From Bacteroidales bacterium UBA1715 (GTDB taxonomy: Bacteria > Bacteroidota > Bacteroidia > Bacteroidales > UBA1715), in contig DCIX01000011.1 in NCBI GenBank assembly GCA_002317135.1, positions 1-33,832 on the forward strand: 33,832 nucleotides of DNA, given 5' to 3'. Each line of letters begins with the position of its first letter. Position 1 is the first letter of the stretch. A model generated the notes under the pieces. It worked only from the letters and a program-made list of their open reading frames with translations, made no database searches and was not told the origin of the DNA. The position numbers and the translations under genes are program-made. Positions 1 to 6,362 of this stretch are shown here, piece after piece.

Positions 1-495
1 TTTTTTTCTTTTCGCTGAATATCACTCTCTTACAAGCATGATTTTTTGCGATATTCATATGTTTTTAGGACTGTTTAGGGCAGTTTTTGCAGTTTTTGCT
101 ACACCAAAAACATCATTTTTCCACCGGAACCTCAAAAAACACCCTCATTTTTGACTAAAAAACGACGGGTTTTCAACCGGTAATTAACAAACAAATACTT
201 GCAAATATAAATCGTATACATATTAATGTATATGTTTCATTCTTACTTTATGTAAAATATCACTTGTCACAAAACGATAGCACATATATTCAATATAACA
301 ATATCCATACGAATAATACCGTTTCGAACACATAAGCATTGAGCAAAACTCAATATACATATACTATATAGATAACGCAAATCTTCCATAATTAATATAT
401 AACAATTATCTAGACCACTTTCTCCAGTTCTAAAAGTAGAACTATCTAAATTTTTTCTTACTGATTTTCAGTTATTTACGATATTACTCTAAAAA
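1..495. other. Intergenic stretch without a convincing gene
   Basis: No convincing complete gene is visible. On the minus strand an ATG at 58-56 opens a frame that stays open to the window edge (it begins MNIAKNHACK), so it could be the start of a gene to the left. A TATATTTG element on the minus strand at 209-202 could drive it. Two perfect inverted repeats stand out: TATACAT/ATGTATA at 215-232 and AGTTCTA/TAGAACT at 426-443. Their role is unknown. The rest is AT-rich and featureless. Confidence 0.5.
426..443. repeat. Perfect 7-bp inverted repeat upstream of metY
   Basis: The arms are AGTTCTA (426-432) and TAGAACT (437-443), with a 4-nt loop. It lies about 50 bp upstream of the Rrf2-type operator. 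It could be a second operator or a weak hairpin; no T tract follows directly, so an intrinsic terminator is not well supported. Confidence 0.35.
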
Positions 496-518
496 TAACC
501 TATCAACTTAGTAGGTTA
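496..518 (+). promoter_or_regulatory. Predicted Rrf2 operator, site 1 (metY-cysK)
   Basis: The site is a 23-bp inverted repeat with arms TAACCTA (496-502) and TAGGTTA (512-518), perfect over 7 bp. It ends 15 bp before a TAnnTTTG promoter element, so it covers the -33 region, where a bound protein would block RNA polymerase. It shares the core ACCTATYRAYNNRGTAGGT with five other sites in the window, all next to sulfur genes or the Rrf2 gene itself. That Rrf2 is the binding protein is inferred. Confidence 0.7.
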
Positions 519-533
519 ATAGGAAATTATATA

Positions 534-541
534 TATATTTG
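534..541 (+). promoter_or_regulatory. Bacteroidota -7 promoter element for metY
   Basis: TATATTTG matches the Bacteroidota -7 consensus TAnnTTTG. Transcription would start near 548, giving a leader of about 40 nt. No canonical -33 TTG is present at the expected distance; that region is occupied by the operator arm. Confidence 0.6.
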
Positions 542-577
542 CATTGTCAAATTAAAACAATAACGAACAATATAAAC

Positions 578-585
578 AAGGAGGT
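578..585 (+). promoter_or_regulatory. Strong Shine-Dalgarno sequence of metY
   Basis: AAGGAGGT is followed by a 5-nt gap and the ATG at 591. Most genes in this window lack any recognisable Shine-Dalgarno sequence, as is usual in Bacteroidota, so this near-perfect match is exceptional and fixes the metY start. Confidence 0.6.
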
Positions 586-590
586 CTATC

Positions 591-1880
591 ATGGCACAGA
601 AACAATACAAATTCGAAACATTACAATTACACGTAGGACAAGAATCAGCAGATCCAACAACAGATTCACGCGCAGTGCCAATTTATCAAACGGCTTCGTA
701 CGTATTCCATAATGCAAAACATGCAGCAGATCGTTTTGGTCTTGCAGATGCAGGAAACATCTATGGCCGTTTAACAAACTCTACACAAGATGTATTAGAA
801 AAACGTATCGCTGCATTGGAAGGCGGTGTTGCAGCATTAGCACTTGCATCTGGAGCTGCAGCAATTACTTATACAATTCAAGCATTGGCACAAAACGGCG
901 ACCACATTGTTGCTCAAAAAACAATCTACGGTGGAAGCTACAACCTACTCGCACATACATTAAGTCAATTTGGAATAAAAACGACTTTTGTCGATGCACA
1001 CAATTTGAGTGAAGTAGAGAAAGCAATTCAACCAAACACAAAAGCGATATATTTGGAAACTTTAGGTAACCCTAACAGTGATATTCCAGACATTGATGCA
1101 ATTGCAGAAATCGCACACAAAAACGGTCTACCATTAGTAATAGACAACACATTCGGAACTCCATATTTAATTAGACCGATAGAACACGGAGCCGACATAG
1201 TTGTACATTCAGCTACAAAATTCATCGGCGGTCACGGAACTACTCTTGGTGGTATCATAGTTGACAGCGGAAAATTTGATTGGAAAAAATCTGGCAAATA
1301 CGCACCTATCGCTGCACCAAACCCAAGCTATCATGGAGTATCATTTGCTGATGCAGTTGGTCCTGCAGCATTCGTAACATACATTCGAGCAATTTTGCTA
1401 CGTGACCAAGGAGCAACTATCAGTCCATTCAACGCATTCATCTTATTACAGGGAGTTGAAACATTGTCATTACGTTTGGATAGACATGTTGAAAACACGA
1501 AGAAAGTAGTTGAATTTTTGAAAAGCCACCCACAAGTAGCAAAAGTAAACCACCCTTCTATCGAAAATCATCCAGATCACGCATTGTATCAAAAATATTT
1601 TCCTAATGGTGGTGCAAGTATCTTTACATTCGAAATCAAAGGTGGTCAAGAAGCAGCATGGAAATTCATAGACAGTTTATCAATATTCAGTTTGTTGGCA
1701 AACGTTGCAGATGTTAAGTCTTTGGTAATTCACCCAGCAACAACAACCCACTCACAATTGACAGAAGAAGAACTTGCAGATCAAGGAATCACACCAAGTA
1801 CAATTCGTTTATCTATCGGTACAGAACATATTGATGATATTATTGACGATTTACGTTCAGCATTTGAAGCAATTAAATAA
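591..1880 (+). CDS. metY: O-acetylhomoserine sulfhydrylase (aminocarboxypropyltransferase)
   Basis: This cytosolic PLP enzyme of the Cys/Met metabolism family makes homocysteine from O-acetylhomoserine and sulfide, the direct-sulfhydrylation route to methionine. The 429-residue length is normal for MetY and longer than MetB/MetC (about 390). Visible signatures are the PLP lysine in HSATKFIGGHG (Lys210), the cofactor aspartate in VIDNTFGTP (Asp185), and the substrate-phosphate region NIYGRLTNST near residues 56-65. The start is set by a strong AAGGAGGT Shine-Dalgarno. cysK follows 29 bp later with its own AGGAG, so the two genes are probably one transcript. A predicted Rrf2 operator and a TATATTTG promoter lie upstream. 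Family assignment is firm; O-succinylhomoserine as substrate cannot be fully excluded. Confidence 0.93.
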   Translation: MAQKQYKFETLQLHVGQESADPTTDSRAVPIYQTASYVFHNAKHAADRFGLADAGNIYGRLTNSTQDVLEKRIAALEGGVAALALASGAAAITYTIQALAQNGDHIVAQKTIYGGSYNLLAHTLSQFGIKTTFVDAHNLSEVEKAIQPNTKAIYLETLGNPNSDIPDIDAIAEIAHKNGLPLVIDNTFGTPYLIRPIEHGADIVVHSATKFIGGHGTTLGGIIVDSGKFDWKKSGKYAPIAAPNPSYHGVSFADAVGPAAFVTYIRAILLRDQGATISPFNAFILLQGVETLSLRLDRHVENTKKVVEFLKSHPQVAKVNHPSIENHPDHALYQKYFPNGGASIFTFEIKGGQEAAWKFIDSLSIFSLLANVADVKSLVIHPATTTHSQLTEEELADQGITPSTIRLSIGTEHIDDIIDDLRSAFEAIK

Positions 1881-1909
1881 ATTTGAAGAAAATATAGGAG
1901 ATTATAGCT

Positions 1910-2842
1910 ATGGCAAAAATATTTAAATCAGCAGACGAGTTAATTGGACACACACCACTTTTGGAACTAACTCATATTGAAGCAATTTACAACACAAAAG
2001 CAAGAATACTTGCAAAATTGGAATACTTTAACCCTGCAGGTAGCGTAAAAGACCGTGTTGCAAAAGCAATGATCGACGATGCCGAAAAATCAGGTAAATT
2101 AAAACCTAACTCGGTAATTATAGAACCAACAAGCGGGAACACCGGTATAGGTTTGGCAAGTGTTGCTGCTGCCCGTGGATATAAAATCATAATTGTAATG
2201 CCAGAAACCATGAGCGTTGAGCGTCGTCAATTAATGAAGGCATACGGAGCAGAGTTAGTTCTTTCTGACGGAGCAAAAGGAATGAAAGGTGCAATTGCAA
2301 AAGCACAAGAAATTGCCGATGCAACTCCAAACAGCTTCATTGCAGGTCAATTTGTAAACCCAGCAAACCCTAAAGCTCACTTGGAGACAACCGGTCCTGA
2401 AATTTATGAAGACACAGACGGAAAAGTTGACATATTTGTAGCAGGTGTTGGAACAGGCGGAACAATAACCGGTGTTGGAACATATTTGAAGTCAAAAAAT
2501 CCTAGCACAAAAGTAGTAGCAGTAGAACCTGCAACTTCTGCAGTTCTTTCAACAGGTGTTGCCGGACCTCACAAAATACAAGGTATTGGTGCAGGATTCA
2601 TACCAGATGTTCTTGACACAAAAATCTACGATGAAATTATTACTGTAGCCAATGAAGATGCTTTCGCAACAGGAAAAGAATTTGGGAAAAAAGAAGGTGT
2701 TTTGGTAGGTATCTCTTCAGGAGCCGCTCTATGGGCAGCTATCCAATTAGCACAAAAAGAAGAAAATGCAGGCAAAACAATTGTAGTTCTTCTACCAGAT
2801 ACAGGTGACAGATATTTAAGCACTCCTCTATTTGCTGAATAA
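1910..2842 (+). CDS. cysK: Cysteine synthase (O-acetylserine sulfhydrylase)
   Basis: This PLP enzyme makes cysteine from O-acetylserine and sulfide, the last step of sulfate assimilation. It has 310 residues, normal for CysK/CysM. The PLP lysine is Lys47 in GSVKDR; the substrate loop TSGNTG is at 74-79; the cofactor phosphate loop GVGTGGTITG is near 180; the C-terminus has PDTGDRYLSTPLF, typical of the family. An AGGAG at 1896-1900 supports the start. It is second in the metY-cysK unit and is followed by a strong hairpin terminator. The serine acetyltransferase (CysE) that supplies its substrate is not in the window. CysK rather than cystathionine beta-synthase is favoured because there is no heme or CBS domain. 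Confidence 0.93.
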   Translation: MAKIFKSADELIGHTPLLELTHIEAIYNTKARILAKLEYFNPAGSVKDRVAKAMIDDAEKSGKLKPNSVIIEPTSGNTGIGLASVAAARGYKIIIVMPETMSVERRQLMKAYGAELVLSDGAKGMKGAIAKAQEIADATPNSFIAGQFVNPANPKAHLETTGPEIYEDTDGKVDIFVAGVGTGGTITGVGTYLKSKNPSTKVVAVEPATSAVLSTGVAGPHKIQGIGAGFIPDVLDTKIYDEIITVANEDAFATGKEFGKKEGVLVGISSGAALWAAIQLAQKEENAGKTIVVLLPDTGDRYLSTPLFAE

Positions 2843-2865
2843 ATCTCAAACATTCATATTTTTTG

Positions 2866-2897
2866 AAGCCATAACAAAAAGTTATGGCTTTTTTTTT
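2866..2897 (+). terminator. Intrinsic terminator after cysK
   Basis: A 10-bp perfect stem, AAGCCATAAC with GTTATGGCTT, encloses an AAAAA loop, and the 3' arm runs into a T tract (2889-2897). It separates metY-cysK from nadA-rrf2, which has its own operator and promoter. Confidence 0.85.
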
Positions 2898-2904
2898 GAA
2901 ACTT

Positions 2905-2927
2905 TTACCTATTAACATGGTAGGGAA
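2905..2927 (+). promoter_or_regulatory. Predicted Rrf2 operator, site 2 (nadA-rrf2)
   Basis: The core ACCTATTAACATGGTAGGG keeps 18 of 19 positions of the shared motif, but the outer right arm is degenerate (GGGAA instead of GGTTA), so it is the weakest of the six sites. It ends 13 bp before a TATATTTG promoter element. If bound by the encoded Rrf2 protein it gives autoregulation, and a weaker own-operator would fit that. Confidence 0.6.
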
Positions 2928-2940
2928 TAGGATAATTAGC

Positions 2941-2948
2941 TATATTTG
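2941..2948 (+). promoter_or_regulatory. Bacteroidota -7 promoter element for nadA
   Basis: TATATTTG, an exact TAnnTTTG match, lies 12 bp before the nadA ATG at 2961, implying a very short leader. There is no Shine-Dalgarno. Confidence 0.55.
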
Positions 2949-2960
2949 TAAAAAAAACAA

Positions 2961-3881
2961 ATGAACACAAGACAAATACAAGACGAAATACTACGTATTA
3001 AAAAAGAAAAGAACGTATGTATACTTGCCCATGCGTATCAAAGTCATGATATTTGGGATATTGCCGACTATGTTGGTGATTCATTTGGACTTAGTCAAAA
3101 GGCGGCACAATCAGATGCAGATACAATATTAATGTGCGGTGTACGATTTATGGCAGAGACGGTTAAAATTCTTGCCCCACAGAAAAAAGTACTTTTAGCA
3201 AACCCAAATGCTGGATGCCCTATGGCAGAACAAATCTCGCCTGCATTTATCACAAAATTAAAAGAACAATATCCAGAGCATACCGTTGTTGCCTACATAA
3301 ATACAACAGCCGAACTCAAAACATTTTGCGACGTATGCGTAACATCGTCATCGGCAGTTAAAGTTGTAAAAGCTATACAGAACAACAAAATTCTATTTAT
3401 ACCGGACTGCAACTTAGGATCATGGGTTCAACAACAAATACCAGAAAAAGAATTCCAATTTGTACCAGGAGGTTGCCCTACCCACCTTTTAATGTCGGTG
3501 AAAGATGTACAAAAAGCGAGAGAACAACATCCTAATGCCTTATTACTTGTGCATCCCGAATGTCAGCCAGCAGTAACAAAGGAAGCAGATTTTGTTGGAA
3601 GTACAACCGAAATCATTGCATTTGCGAAGAACAGCGACAAAAAGGAATTCATTATAGGTACAGAAAATAGTATTGTGCAACACTTGCAATTTGATTGTAT
3701 TGGAGATGGCAAGCAATTTTACGCTCTTTCGAAAAACTGTGTATGCCACAATATGAAACTTACCACCTTGGGAGATGTTTATGGCAGTATTGTCGGCACA
3801 AGTGGTGAAGAAATTATTTTAGACGAAGCATTGCGGCTACAAGCAAAACGAAGTATAGATGAAATGTTACGATTAGGTTAA
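2961..3881 (+). CDS. nadA: Quinolinate synthase (4Fe-4S)
   Basis: NadA condenses iminoaspartate with dihydroxyacetone phosphate to quinolinate in NAD biosynthesis, in the cytosol. The 306 residues fit the family. The three expected cluster ligands are visible: Cys86 (NAGCPMAE), Cys172 (PGGCPTH) and Cys262 (CVCHNMK). The loop AHAYQSHDIWDIADYVGDS is also typical. The partner nadB and nadC are not here. Instead nadA heads a two-gene unit with the Rrf2 regulator, which starts 12 bp downstream, behind a predicted Rrf2 operator. Because NadA needs an oxygen-labile Fe-S cluster, its control by an IscR-like protein would make sense; that link is inferred. Confidence 0.93.
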   Translation: MNTRQIQDEILRIKKEKNVCILAHAYQSHDIWDIADYVGDSFGLSQKAAQSDADTILMCGVRFMAETVKILAPQKKVLLANPNAGCPMAEQISPAFITKLKEQYPEHTVVAYINTTAELKTFCDVCVTSSSAVKVVKAIQNNKILFIPDCNLGSWVQQQIPEKEFQFVPGGCPTHLLMSVKDVQKAREQHPNALLLVHPECQPAVTKEADFVGSTTEIIAFAKNSDKKEFIIGTENSIVQHLQFDCIGDGKQFYALSKNCVCHNMKLTTLGDVYGSIVGTSGEEIILDEALRLQAKRSIDEMLRLG

Positions 3882-3893
3882 AAATTTATTATT

Positions 3894-4331
3894 ATGATGA
3901 TTTCAACAAGAGGACGATATGCAATTCGTCTTATGATAGATTTAGCAGAACACGGAACAACAGACTACATCCGTTTGAAAGATATTTCAGAACGTCAAGA
4001 TATTTCACAAAAATATCTCGAAAGTATAACAACCACTCTTTCAAAAAGTGGCCTAATTGACGGAGCACACGGAAAAGGAGGCGGCTATCGATTAAACAGG
4101 GCACCAGAAGAATATACTATTGGCGAAATCCTACGAACCACCGAAGGATCACTCGCACCTGTAGCCTGTTTAGGTTGCGATGCAAAAAAATGTGAGCGAG
4201 AATCTGTTTGCCGAACACTCCCAATGTGGGAAAAGCTATATAACTTAGTCAATGACTTTTTTGACAGCATGACAGTTGCCGACCTTATGAAACAAGATGC
4301 AGCTGCCGGTTTTTTTGGAGCATCATTATAA
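3894..4331 (+). CDS. Rrf2-family transcriptional regulator (IscR-like cysteine cluster)
   Basis: This is a winged-helix DNA-binding protein of the Rrf2 family (IscR, CymR, NsrR), 145 residues. The N-terminal helix-turn-helix spans about residues 1-65, with the conserved STRGRYAIRLMIDLA start, the recognition region ISQKYLESI and the wing GAHGKGGGYRL. Four cysteines (92, 95, 100, 106) lie where IscR carries its Fe-S ligands. CymR, the cysteine regulator of Firmicutes, acts instead through CysK contact and, from recall, lacks such a cluster. Two ATGs stand in tandem (3894, 3897). It is co-transcribed with nadA and lies amid sulfur genes that share a 23-bp inverted repeat, so it is the likely local regulator. 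Effector (Fe-S state, cysteine or CysK binding) is unknown. Confidence 0.88.
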   Translation: MMISTRGRYAIRLMIDLAEHGTTDYIRLKDISERQDISQKYLESITTTLSKSGLIDGAHGKGGGYRLNRAPEEYTIGEILRTTEGSLAPVACLGCDAKKCERESVCRTLPMWEKLYNLVNDFFDSMTVADLMKQDAAAGFFGASL

Positions 4332-4339
4332 AGCAAAAA

Positions 4340-4367
4340 AGCTCGTAAGAAATTACGAGCTTTTTTT
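4340..4367. terminator. Bidirectional hairpin terminator between rrf2 and the Cys-rich lipoprotein gene
   Basis: A 9-bp perfect stem, AGCTCGTAA (4340-4348) with TTACGAGCT (4353-4361), is closed by a GAAA tetraloop. A T tract follows on the plus strand and an A tract (4335-4340) precedes it, so it can stop transcripts from both convergent genes. Confidence 0.88.
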
Positions 4368-4385
4368 ATAATTTGAACCGGTTGC

Positions 4386-4643
4386 TTATTTTTTACAACA
4401 AGCTGTATCTGACACACATTTTTGTTCTTTTGAACAACAAGCTGTTGAATCAATACATGTTTCTGCACATTTACAATCGCCCTTGCAACAAGCATTGCAA
4501 TCAGCACAACAACCACAACCTTGAACTTGTTCAGTTGAACATTTTTTATCTTCACAAGATTTTGCTTTTTCACAATTACAGCAAGCACTTACCAACAATG
4601 CACCTAGTGCAATAGTAGTAAAACCAATTAAAAATTTCTTCAT
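4386..4643 (-). CDS. Small cysteine-rich lipoprotein
   Basis: The protein is about 85 residues starting at MKKFLIGFTTIALGALL; a second ATG two codons upstream (4649) is possible. A lipoprotein signal peptide ends in the lipobox LVSAC, so it should be lipid-anchored in the periplasm or on the outer surface. It has 19 cysteines, including CC pairs and motifs such as QGCGCCADCNACC and KGDCKCAETC, with Lys, Asp, Glu and Thr between; it has almost no aromatic residues after the signal. I do not recognise a family. The composition suggests metal binding (metallothionein-like) or a thiol sink, but the spacing is not a known ferredoxin pattern. It stands alone behind the most symmetrical of the six predicted Rrf2 operators, so it should respond to the same signal as cysteine synthesis. 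Confidence 0.75.
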   Translation of the reverse strand: MKKFLIGFTTIALGALLVSACCNCEKAKSCEDKKCSTEQVQGCGCCADCNACCKGDCKCAETCIDSTACCSKEQKCVSDTACCKK

Positions 4644-4661
4644 AACCATTTTTATTTTCTA

Positions 4662-4669
4662 CAAAAATA
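4662..4669 (-). promoter_or_regulatory. Bacteroidota -7 promoter element for the Cys-rich lipoprotein
   Basis: On the minus strand it reads TATTTTTG, a TAnnTTTG match, 18 bp before the preferred start at 4643. The predicted operator at 4681-4703 is 11 bp upstream of it. Confidence 0.55.
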
Positions 4670-4680
4670 ACAAAACCATT

Positions 4681-4703
4681 AAACCTACCAAATCAATAGG
4701 TTT
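4681..4703 (-). promoter_or_regulatory. Predicted Rrf2 operator, site 3 (Cys-rich lipoprotein)
   Basis: This is the most symmetrical copy. The arms are AAACCTA and TAGGTTT, and pairing extends to 9 bp on each side (TTAAACCTA/TAGGTTTAA, 4679-4705). Read on the minus strand its core is ACCTATTGATTTGGTAGGT, matching the consensus from the sulfur genes. It lies in the gap between the GNAT gene and the lipoprotein gene. Confidence 0.68.
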
Positions 4704-4768
4704 AATTATAGATATTCTTAAACAATAAGACGATATTGCTTACAACTAACTTGGAGAAATCTGTAAAA

Positions 4769-5230
4769 TCATAGAATTATAGCCATCAAAACATCTCCCC
4801 TATCAAAAACCTTACTATGTCCTTCTAAATGAGAAAAACCTAACTTTTCATATAAATGAATAGCAGTTTCACATAAATGATTTGTTTCTAAATAGATTCT
4901 ATTTTTCCCCATCTCTTTAGCACGTTGCAAAGCTGCACGAATCAATTTTGACCCCAAACCTAAGCCCTGTGCACATGGAGAAACACAAAATTTTGCTAAT
5001 TCAAAATCATATTTCTCGCCATCCATGGGAATCATAGCACAAGTACCGACAGCCTTGCCATCTAACAAAGCAATAAGCAAATAACCTCCATCGTCAATCA
5101 TAGATTGAACTTCACGAAGTTCTTCGTAGTCACGAGACTCCATTACCCAATGTTTGGTAATCCATTCTTCTGTCAATCTACAATAATCATCAAGATATTG
5201 CGGTTTATAATCAACTATTTCTATTGCCAT
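4769..5230 (-). CDS. GNAT-family N-acetyltransferase
   Basis: This is a GCN5-related acetyltransferase of 153 residues, probably cytosolic, using acetyl-CoA on an unknown small molecule or protein amine. The acetyl-CoA-binding loop QGLGLGSKL and the C-terminal HLYEKLGF motif are typical. The start at 5230 (MAIEIVDYKP) is preferred over an ATG at 5254, because the latter lies inside the predicted promoter. It is divergent from cysD and has its own predicted Rrf2 operator and TATATTTG element, so it is probably part of the sulfur regulon. A role in acetylating a cysteine-related metabolite would be a guess. It is not the hexapeptide-repeat serine acetyltransferase CysE. Confidence 0.85.
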   Translation of the reverse strand: MAIEIVDYKPQYLDDYCRLTEEWITKHWVMESRDYEELREVQSMIDDGGYLLIALLDGKAVGTCAMIPMDGEKYDFELAKFCVSPCAQGLGLGSKLIRAALQRAKEMGKNRIYLETNHLCETAIHLYEKLGFSHLEGHSKVFDRGDVLMAIIL

Positions 5231-5251
5231 ATCTCTATTAAAAATGAGATA

Positions 5252-5259
5252 CAAATATA
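5252..5259 (-). promoter_or_regulatory. Bacteroidota -7 promoter element for the GNAT gene
   Basis: On the minus strand it reads TATATTTG, an exact TAnnTTTG match, 21 bp before the ATG at 5230. The operator at 5273-5295 lies 13 bp upstream. A second minus-strand TATATTTG is present at 5320-5313, which would place this operator downstream of the start site. Confidence 0.55.
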
Positions 5260-5272
5260 TAAAATTTTATAA

Positions 5273-5295
5273 TAACCTATCAATCCGGTAGGTTA
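5273..5295. promoter_or_regulatory. Predicted Rrf2 operator, site 4 (GNAT gene; divergent region with cysD)
   Basis: Arms TAACCTA and TAGGTTA are perfect over 7 bp around the centre TCAATCCGG. It is placed to control the minus-strand GNAT gene. It may also assist site 5 in front of cysD, whose centre lies 105 bp away, ten helical turns. Confidence 0.68.
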
Positions 5296-5377
5296 TCAAA
5301 TAATTATTAAATCAAATATATTTCCAGGGATCAACGACGATAGATAATTTATAGGTATAAACACTTATTTTGAATAT

Positions 5378-5400
5378 TAACCTATCAACATAGTAGGTTA
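5378..5400 (+). promoter_or_regulatory. Predicted Rrf2 operator, site 5 (cysD operon)
   Basis: Arms TAACCTA and TAGGTTA match site 1, and 21 of 23 bases are shared with it. The site ends exactly 15 bp before the TATATTTG element, the same geometry as in front of metY. Confidence 0.72.
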
Positions 5401-5415
5401 GTGCAATTTTATTTA

Positions 5416-5423
5416 TATATTTG
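5416..5423 (+). promoter_or_regulatory. Bacteroidota -7 promoter element for cysD
   Basis: TATATTTG, an exact TAnnTTTG match, lies 24 bp before the ATG at 5448. A TTG inside this element could be misread as a start codon at 5421, but it belongs to the promoter. Confidence 0.6.
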
Positions 5424-5447
5424 CCAATAAAACTTTTCATTTTCGAT

Positions 5448-6350
5448 ATGGAACAAACAAAAACCCATCTAAAAGAATTGGAAGCAGAGTCCATCTACAT
5501 CCTACGAGAAGTAGCTGCCCAGTTCGAAAAACCAGCGATTCTTTTCTCAGGAGGAAAAGATTCTATTGTAGTAACTCACTTAGCATACAAAGCTTTCTAT
5601 CCGGCAAAACTTCCCTTTCCTCTTGTACATATTGATACAGGTCATAATTTTGTGGAAACTATTCAATATCGTGACGAATTAGTAAAGAAACTTGGTGCAG
5701 AACTAATTGTTGGTTCGGTCCAAGAATCTATAGATACAGGTAGAGTAAAAGAAGAAAGCGGATTTAATGCAAGCCGAAACTCATTGCAAACAACCACTCT
5801 ACTCGACACTATTGAAAAATACAAATTCGATGCTTGTATTGGTGGTGCTCGCCGTGACGAAGAAAAAGCTCGTGCAAAAGAACGTATATTCTCGCACCGA
5901 GATGATTTCGGTCAATGGAATCCAAAGAATCAAAGACCTGAATTGTGGAACATATTTAACGGCCGCAAAAATATTGGCGAACATTTTCGCGTGTTCCCTA
6001 TCAGCAACTGGACAGAAATGGATGTTTGGCAATACATTTTGCAAGAAGGTATTGAACTTCCAAGTCTATACTATACACATACTCGCAAGGTATTCCAACG
6101 CGATGGTCAATGGCTTGCAGCCGAAGATTGCATAAAACGGCGTCCAGAAGAAGTTGTTATAGAAAAAGACGTTCGTTGCCGCACAATTGGCGACATTACA
6201 TGTACAGGTCTTACACTTTCAACAGCCCATAATCTTGAGGATATAATTGCAGAAATTGCTGCTACTCGTGTAACAGAACGTGGTGGTCGTGCCGATGACA
6301 AACGTTCGGAAACTGCGATGGAAGACAGAAAGAAATTAGGTTACTTTTAA
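5448..6350 (+). CDS. cysD: Sulfate adenylyltransferase subunit 2
   Basis: CysD is the PP-loop subunit that joins sulfate and ATP to adenosine 5'-phosphosulfate (APS), driven by GTP hydrolysis in CysN. The pyrophosphatase loop SGGKDS is at residues 34-39, GGARRDEEKARAKER lies in the middle, and the C-terminus MEDRKKLGYF is characteristic. From the ATG at 5448 the protein has 300 residues, almost the length of E. coli CysD (302). An upstream TTG in frame at 5421 lies in the promoter and is rejected. It heads a nearly uninterrupted co-directional run reaching to 14889, with cysN 12 bp downstream, and has a predicted Rrf2 operator in front. Confidence 0.95.
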   Translation: MEQTKTHLKELEAESIYILREVAAQFEKPAILFSGGKDSIVVTHLAYKAFYPAKLPFPLVHIDTGHNFVETIQYRDELVKKLGAELIVGSVQESIDTGRVKEESGFNASRNSLQTTTLLDTIEKYKFDACIGGARRDEEKARAKERIFSHRDDFGQWNPKNQRPELWNIFNGRKNIGEHFRVFPISNWTEMDVWQYILQEGIELPSLYYTHTRKVFQRDGQWLAAEDCIKRRPEEVVIEKDVRCRTIGDITCTGLTLSTAHNLEDIIAEIAATRVTERGGRADDKRSETAMEDRKKLGYF

Positions 6351-6362
6351 ACTTTTGTAGAA

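Noticed and set aside
1..590. SAM-type riboswitch in front of metY
   Set aside because: The predicted transcript leader is only about 40 nt, too short for known SAM riboswitches, and no conserved core is visible.
3871..3881. TTAGGTTAA at the end of nadA as a separate operator for rrf2
   Set aside because: It is a single arm inside coding sequence with no opposite arm, and similar half-sites occur in other coding genes (for example near 6339, 17467, 30610 and 32507).
4085..4588. Minus-strand 167-residue frame over the end of rrf2
   Set aside because: It crosses the bidirectional terminator and shadows both rrf2 and the lipoprotein gene.
4373..4615. Plus-strand 80-residue frame opposite the Cys-rich lipoprotein
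   Set aside because: It is the antisense shadow of a gene with a clear lipoprotein signal, its own promoter and operator.
5313..5320. A second minus-strand TATATTTG upstream of operator site 4
   Set aside because: It could be an extra GNAT promoter, but there is no matching -33 element and the nearer element at 5252-5259 fits the geometry of the other sites.
5421..5447. TTG-initiated extension of CysD
   Set aside because: The TTG lies in the TATATTTG promoter element; the ATG at 5448 gives the normal CysD length.
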